A DNA stretch of 64,000 nt, from NCBI RefSeq assembly GCF_001905145.1, contig NZ_LWLB01000023.1, positions 372,001-436,000 of the forward strand. The letters are read 5' to 3'. Below the pieces are notes generated by a model. It was given only the letters and a program-made list of their open reading frames with translations. It was not told the DNA's origin and ran no database searches. The DNA is from Nocardiopsis sp. TSRI0078. GTDB lineage: Bacteria > Actinomycetota > Actinomycetes > Streptosporangiales > Streptosporangiaceae. Below, piece after piece: positions 60,439 to 64,000 of this stretch; the stretch's first letter is position 1, and each line of letters begins with the position of its first letter. Position numbers and translations under genes: made by a program.

Positions 60439-61923
60439 ATGAAGCCCTCCCGCACCCCCGGAGCCCCCGGACCCGCGCCGGGCGCCCCCGACACCCCGCC
60501 CCGTCCCGAGGACGAGCGCCCGCCCGCGCGGTTGATGGTCCTCTACGGCCTCCAGCACATCCTCGCGATGTACGCGGGCGTGGTCACACCGCCCCTGATC
60601 GTCGGGGGCGCGGTCGGCCTGTCCGCGACGGAGATGGGCGTGCTCGTCAGCGCGGCCTTGCTGGTCAGCGGGCTGGCGACGCTGGTACAGACCCTGGGCG
60701 TGTGGCGGTTCGGCGCCCGCCTGCCCCTGGTCATCGGCACCTCCTTCGTCCCCGTCACCGCCATGGTGGGCATCGCGGGCGACGGCGGCCTGCCCGCGGT
60801 GTTCGGCGCCTCCCTCGTGGCGGGCCTGTTCGGCCTGCTGATCGCGCCGTTCTTCGCCTCGCTCATCCGCTTCTTCCCCCCGGTGGTGACCGGGAGCGTG
60901 ATCGCGGTGATCGGCCTCAGCCTCATCCCGGTGGCGGTGGGCTGGATCACCGAGAACGCCGAGTCCGGCGTGCCCACGCCGACCGGGCTCGGGCTGGCCG
61001 CGGCCACCCTGGCCGTGACCCTGGTGCTGTCCAAGGTGCTGCCGGGGGTGTGGAACAGGATGTCGATCCTGCTGGGCCTGGTACTGGGCACCCTGCTGGC
61101 CGCCGCGCTGGGCCAGGTGGACTTCTCCTCCGTCTCCGAGGGGGCGGTGTTCTCCCTGGGGCAGCCGCTGCGCTTCGGGCCTCCGGAGTTCCAGATCGCG
61201 GCCGTCGTCACGATGTGCCTGGTGATGCTGGTCATCCTCACCGAGGGGGTCGCGGACACGCTCGCGGTGGGCGAGGTGGTCGGCACCCGGGTGGACGGCA
61301 GGAGGCTGGGCGACGCCCTGCGCGCCGACGCGCTCAGCTCGGTCGTGGGGCCGCTGCTGAACTCCTTCCCCGGCAGCACCTTCAGCCAGAACGTCGGGCT
61401 GATCGCCCTCAGCAGGGTCCGGAGCCGCTACGTGGTGGCGGTCGGCGGCCTGCTCCTGGTCGCCATGGGCCTGTTCCCGGTCCTGGGCCGCGTGGTGGCG
61501 GTGGTTCCCTCGCCGGTCCTGGGCGGCGCCGGGCTGGTGCTGTTCGGGTCGGTGGCGGCCGCGGGCATCCGCAGCCTGTCCCGGGTGGAGTACGAGGGCA
61601 ACCACAACCACGTCGTGGTGGCCGTGTCGATGGCCTTCGGGCTGGTCCCGGTGGCCGCCCCGGCCTTCTACGACGGTTTCCCGGCCTGGGCCGCGATGAT
61701 CCTGCACTCGGGGATCGTGGCGGCGGCGGTGTCGGCCCTGCTGCTGAACGCGTTCTTCAACATGTGGGGGTCGTCGAAGGACCCCGCCGCGTCCGTGCCG
61801 TCGGACGAGGAGTCCTCGGACGCAGGGTCCTCGAGCGGGGGACCCGCAGGAGGAGAGCCCGCGGGCGAGGTGGCGCCGGACACCAGCCCCTCGGACGAGG
61901 AGCACGGGGACCCCGTCCGGTAG
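60439..61923 (+). CDS. NCS2 family xanthine/uracil permease
   Basis: A 494-residue membrane transporter of the nucleobase-ascorbate (NCS2) family with about 12-14 hydrophobic segments. The N-terminal LMVLYGLQHILAMYAGVVTP is the typical helix 1, and SFPGSTFSQNVGLIALSRV carries the NAT signature QNxGxxxxS with Ser in place of the usual Thr. The C-terminal 55 residues are a Ser/Glu/Gly/Pro-rich tail. I start at 60439 (MKPSRTPG) after CCGAAGGACC; the long upstream frame is leader. A substrate such as xanthine, uric acid or uracil with protons is inferred. It is flanked by two paralogous lipoprotein genes on the opposite strand. Confidence 0.9.
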   Translation: MKPSRTPGAPGPAPGAPDTPPRPEDERPPARLMVLYGLQHILAMYAGVVTPPLIVGGAVGLSATEMGVLVSAALLVSGLATLVQTLGVWRFGARLPLVIGTSFVPVTAMVGIAGDGGLPAVFGASLVAGLFGLLIAPFFASLIRFFPPVVTGSVIAVIGLSLIPVAVGWITENAESGVPTPTGLGLAAATLAVTLVLSKVLPGVWNRMSILLGLVLGTLLAAALGQVDFSSVSEGAVFSLGQPLRFGPPEFQIAAVVTMCLVMLVILTEGVADTLAVGEVVGTRVDGRRLGDALRADALSSVVGPLLNSFPGSTFSQNVGLIALSRVRSRYVVAVGGLLLVAMGLFPVLGRVVAVVPSPVLGGAGLVLFGSVAAAGIRSLSRVEYEGNHNHVVVAVSMAFGLVPVAAPAFYDGFPAWAAMILHSGIVAAAVSALLLNAFFNMWGSSKDPAASVPSDEESSDAGSSSGGPAGGEPAGEVAPDTSPSDEEHGDPVR

Positions 61924-61948
61924 TGAGCGGTCCGCGGGGGCGGTCCCG

Positions 61949-61985
61949 TCGCGCTGCCCGCCCGGTCACCGGACGGGCAGCGCGA
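61949..61985. terminator. Hairpin between convergent permease and lipoprotein genes
   Basis: TCGCGCTGCCCG (61949-61960) and CGGGCAGCGCGA (61974-61985) form a perfect 12-bp stem. The stop codon of the lipoprotein gene lies in the loop. Confidence 0.65.
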
Positions 61986-62922
61986 TGTCGACCAGGGCCG
62001 AGCACTCCTCCAGGCAGCCGCTCACCCTGAGCGTGCCGCCGGGGATGGCCCCGGGGAAGGAGAACGCGGCGTGGGTGGACCCGCCGGCGTCGAGCTCGTA
62101 GCGCCCCACCGCGTCCTCTGCCCGCACCTCGCGGCCCTCCCCGCGCTGGTAGACGGCGTGGGGGAGGTCGAGGCTGGCGTTGGCGTCGGCCGTGAACTCG
62201 GCCGTCACCACCAGGGACTTGTCGGTGACGGACTGGTAGGCGGTCAGCAGGGTGGCGCGCACCCCCTCGGACCCGGCCTCCACCCCCTCCGGGGCCAGCA
62301 GGCCGGGCCCGGGGTCGCGCCCGTTCACGAGCAGGCCGGTGATCAGGCCGGCCCGCGCGGTGAAGCCGCCGTAGGCGGTGCAGGCCGGATCGGAGGTCGG
62401 GCCCGCGGCGGGGCACAGTTCGTAGCCGTCCCCGGTGCGCTCCACCCCGGTGTCCCGTGCGGGGTCGCCCCCGTCGGCCCGGGCCCGTGCGACCGCCGCC
62501 CGGTGGGCGAGGTAGGTACGGGCGGTGGAGTCCTCGGCGGTGAGCTCCAGCCCCTCGCGCATCCGTTCGGGCTCCCCGGTGCGGGAGAGGGCCGCCACGT
62601 ACGCCGCCACGGCCTCCTCGGGCGCGCCCTCCCCGGACGTGTCCTTCCGGGAGGCGCTCCCCTCCCCCGGTCCCCGGTCGGCGGGCCCTCCGAGGGGCTC
62701 GGCGGCGGGCTCGGGCACCGGGCCGCCCGCTCCCGGGAACGCGGAGCGGAGCCCACCGACGGAGCCGGGGTCCCGGGGTCGCGGACCGGCGTGGTCGGTG
62801 GGCGCGGGCGTCCGCCCGGCCCCCGCCGCGCCGGCGGCCGGCGCTGTCTCCTGCGCGGGTCCGCAGCCGGTGGCGACGAGGAGGGCCAGGGCTGCGGCGA
62901 CGGTCAGCCGAATCGGCGTCAT
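61966..62922 (-). CDS. Putative lipoprotein, paralogue of 59160-59975
   Basis: A 318-residue exported protein. The signal is LTVAAALALLVATGCG with lipobox ATGC. About 90 residues of Pro/Gly/Ala-rich linker precede the domain it shares with 59160 (four Cys in two pairs, the end SGCLEECSALVDIALPVR). The ATG at 62922 is preceded by a GGGGAGAAAACGG-type site. Its stop lies in the loop of the convergent terminator. The gene is next to a P450 gene on the same strand, with 150 bp between. Function unknown. Confidence 0.72.
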   Translation of the reverse strand: MTPIRLTVAAALALLVATGCGPAQETAPAAGAAGAGRTPAPTDHAGPRPRDPGSVGGLRSAFPGAGGPVPEPAAEPLGGPADRGPGEGSASRKDTSGEGAPEEAVAAYVAALSRTGEPERMREGLELTAEDSTARTYLAHRAAVARARADGGDPARDTGVERTGDGYELCPAAGPTSDPACTAYGGFTARAGLITGLLVNGRDPGPGLLAPEGVEAGSEGVRATLLTAYQSVTDKSLVVTAEFTADANASLDLPHAVYQRGEGREVRAEDAVGRYELDAGGSTHAAFSFPGAIPGGTLRVSGCLEECSALVDIALPVR

Positions 62923-63071
62923 GTCCGTTTTCTCCCCCCATGAGAAACCGCGGCCAGGTGAGCCTACGGCCCGGGACCGTCAACGCAGGGGCTGCGCGGG
63001 GTAAGGAGTTCTTGGTACGGCCGGCCGGCACGGGAGACGAGGTCCGGGCCGGCCCGGATGCCGCCCGGCCG

Positions 63072-64000
63072 CTACCGCCGGGGGCGCAGCACCACCGGGA
63101 ACTCCCTGAGGCTGGTGACCGAGAGCGCGGCCTGGATCTGGAGCTCCTCGTCCGGGACGGCCAGCCTCAGGTCGGGGAAGCGTTCGAAGAGCATCGGCAG
63201 GATGATCCTCGCCTCCAGGCGCGACAGCGGTGCTCCGGGACAGATGTGCGGGCCGTACCCGAAGGAGATGTGGCGCCCCCTGGTCCGCGCGGGGTCGAAG
63301 ACGGCCGGGTGCGGGTCCTCCCCGAACTCCGCGCGGTCGCGGGTCGCCGCGCCGTAGTGCGTCATCAGGGCCTCGCCCTTGCGGATGGTCTCACCTTCGA
63401 TCTCGACGTCCTCGGTGGCGAAGCGGAACATCATGACGTTGTTCGGGGGGTCGTAGCGCAGCGTCTCCTCGATCACCGCCTCCCAGGTGGTCTCGCCCCG
63501 CCTGAGCATGGCGAACTGGTCGGGGTGGGCGAGCAGGGCGCGCACCGTGTTGTTGAGCAGGTTGACGGTGGTCTCGTGCCCGGCCGCCACCACGGTCAGC
63601 AGGGTGATGGTGATCTCGGTGTCGCTGAGGGAGTCTCCGTCCTCCCCCGCCCTGAGCAGGTCGGTGGTGAAGTCGTCGTGCTCGTCGATGCCGGCGCGCT
63701 TGCGGGCGACCATCTCGGAGAAGATCTGGAACAGCGCGCCGTAGATCCGCAGGTGCTCGCCCTCCTCGGTGGTTCCGGAGAAGAGCTTGGCGTACATCTC
63801 GCCGAGCTGGGCGTACTCGGACTCGGCCACCCCGTACAGCTCCCCGATCACCCCCATGGGCACCTTGAAGGTGAACTCCGACTTCAGGTCCAGGGGCTCG
63901 CCGGAGCGCGGCTCCAGGGCGTCGAGCGCCCTGGCGGTGATCTCCTCGATGCGCGGCCCCAGGCGCTCCACCCGGCGCGCGGAGAACGGGCTGGCGATGA
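63072..64000 (-). CDS. Cytochrome P450 (5' end beyond the window)
   Basis: This is the C-terminal ~309 residues of a bacterial class I P450. The I-helix oxygen motif is AGHETT, the K-helix ExxR motif is EETLR, and the heme loop is FGYGPHICPG with the iron-ligand Cys, followed by APLSRLEARI. The frame runs off the right edge with SPFSARRVERLGPRI, the expected region about 100 residues from the N-terminus. It is a soluble heme monooxygenase that needs a ferredoxin partner; none is seen here. The substrate cannot be inferred. Confidence 0.92.
   Translation of the reverse strand, partial: IASPFSARRVERLGPRIEEITARALDALEPRSGEPLDLKSEFTFKVPMGVIGELYGVAESEYAQLGEMYAKLFSGTTEEGEHLRIYGALFQIFSEMVARKRAGIDEHDDFTTDLLRAGEDGDSLSDTEITITLLTVVAAGHETTVNLLNNTVRALLAHPDQFAMLRRGETTWEAVIEETLRYDPPNNVMMFRFATEDVEIEGETIRKGEALMTHYGAATRDRAEFGEDPHPAVFDPARTRGRHISFGYGPHICPGAPLSRLEARIILPMLFERFPDLRLAVPDEELQIQAALSVTSLREFPVVLRPRR

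Overview
The window is chromosomal DNA from a high-GC actinomycete. GC is roughly 70%, codons are strongly G/C-ending, GTG and TTG starts are frequent, and many genes overlap as ATGA or GTGA. Actinomycete-typical families are present: an XRE/DUF5753 regulator with DUF397, an F420-dependent oxidoreductase, a secreted GH62 arabinofuranosidase and several small regulator-associated families. Nocardiopsis or a close relative is my best guess, but nothing seen fixes the genus. I found no rRNA, tRNA, CRISPR array or intact transposase.

Layout. 0-6 kb: a cut-off membrane coiled-coil gene and its partner, two SDR oxidoreductases with a LysR regulator, and a YhhN-like membrane protein. 6-25 kb is an accessory mosaic: a PASTA-like surface protein, a single-chain type ISP restriction-modification enzyme, an E1-like fragment coupled to a HIT protein, a GH62 enzyme under two LacI-type operators, a methyltransferase, a radical SAM plus CYTH pair, regulators, and an anti-sigma-like kinase plus XRE/DUF397 set. 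Broken genes and fragments are scattered through it, including three pieces of one NUDIX family.

25.4-47.4 kb is a defence island on the + strand. It begins with a complete class 1 DISARM set in the order drmD, drmMI, drmA, drmB, drmC. It continues, still with start/stop overlaps, into an HTH-fused N6 methylase and a soluble Ser/Thr kinase, and then after short gaps into a RelE-like/UvrD helicase fusion and a DUF262 protein. The overlaps suggest one translation unit of at least seven genes. The central part of drmMI, covering the NPPF motif and the likely target-recognition region, is much poorer in GC than its flanks, as if exchanged by recombination. The island ends at an intrinsic terminator. 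Beyond it lie an AT-richer patch and a second copy of the DUF262 protein's C-terminal domain.

49-64 kb looks like ordinary chromosome: a bile-acid-symporter-family transporter, a membrane Mrr-type nuclease, an F420 oxidoreductase, an ABC-F protein, a three-gene exported-protein operon, two paralogous lipoproteins flanking an NCS2 permease, and a cut-off cytochrome P450.

The two most interesting items are (1) the DISARM locus with its overlapping methylase/kinase/helicase/DUF262 extension, and (2) a ~163-bp intergenic element present three times (1352-1514, 4751-4911, 25183-25348). The element has conserved ends, a near-constant length and a hairpin kept by compensatory and G-U pairs on the minus strand. 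Two copies sit just upstream of genes for related membrane coiled-coil proteins or their partner, which suggests a structured RNA leader not explained by anything I recognise.
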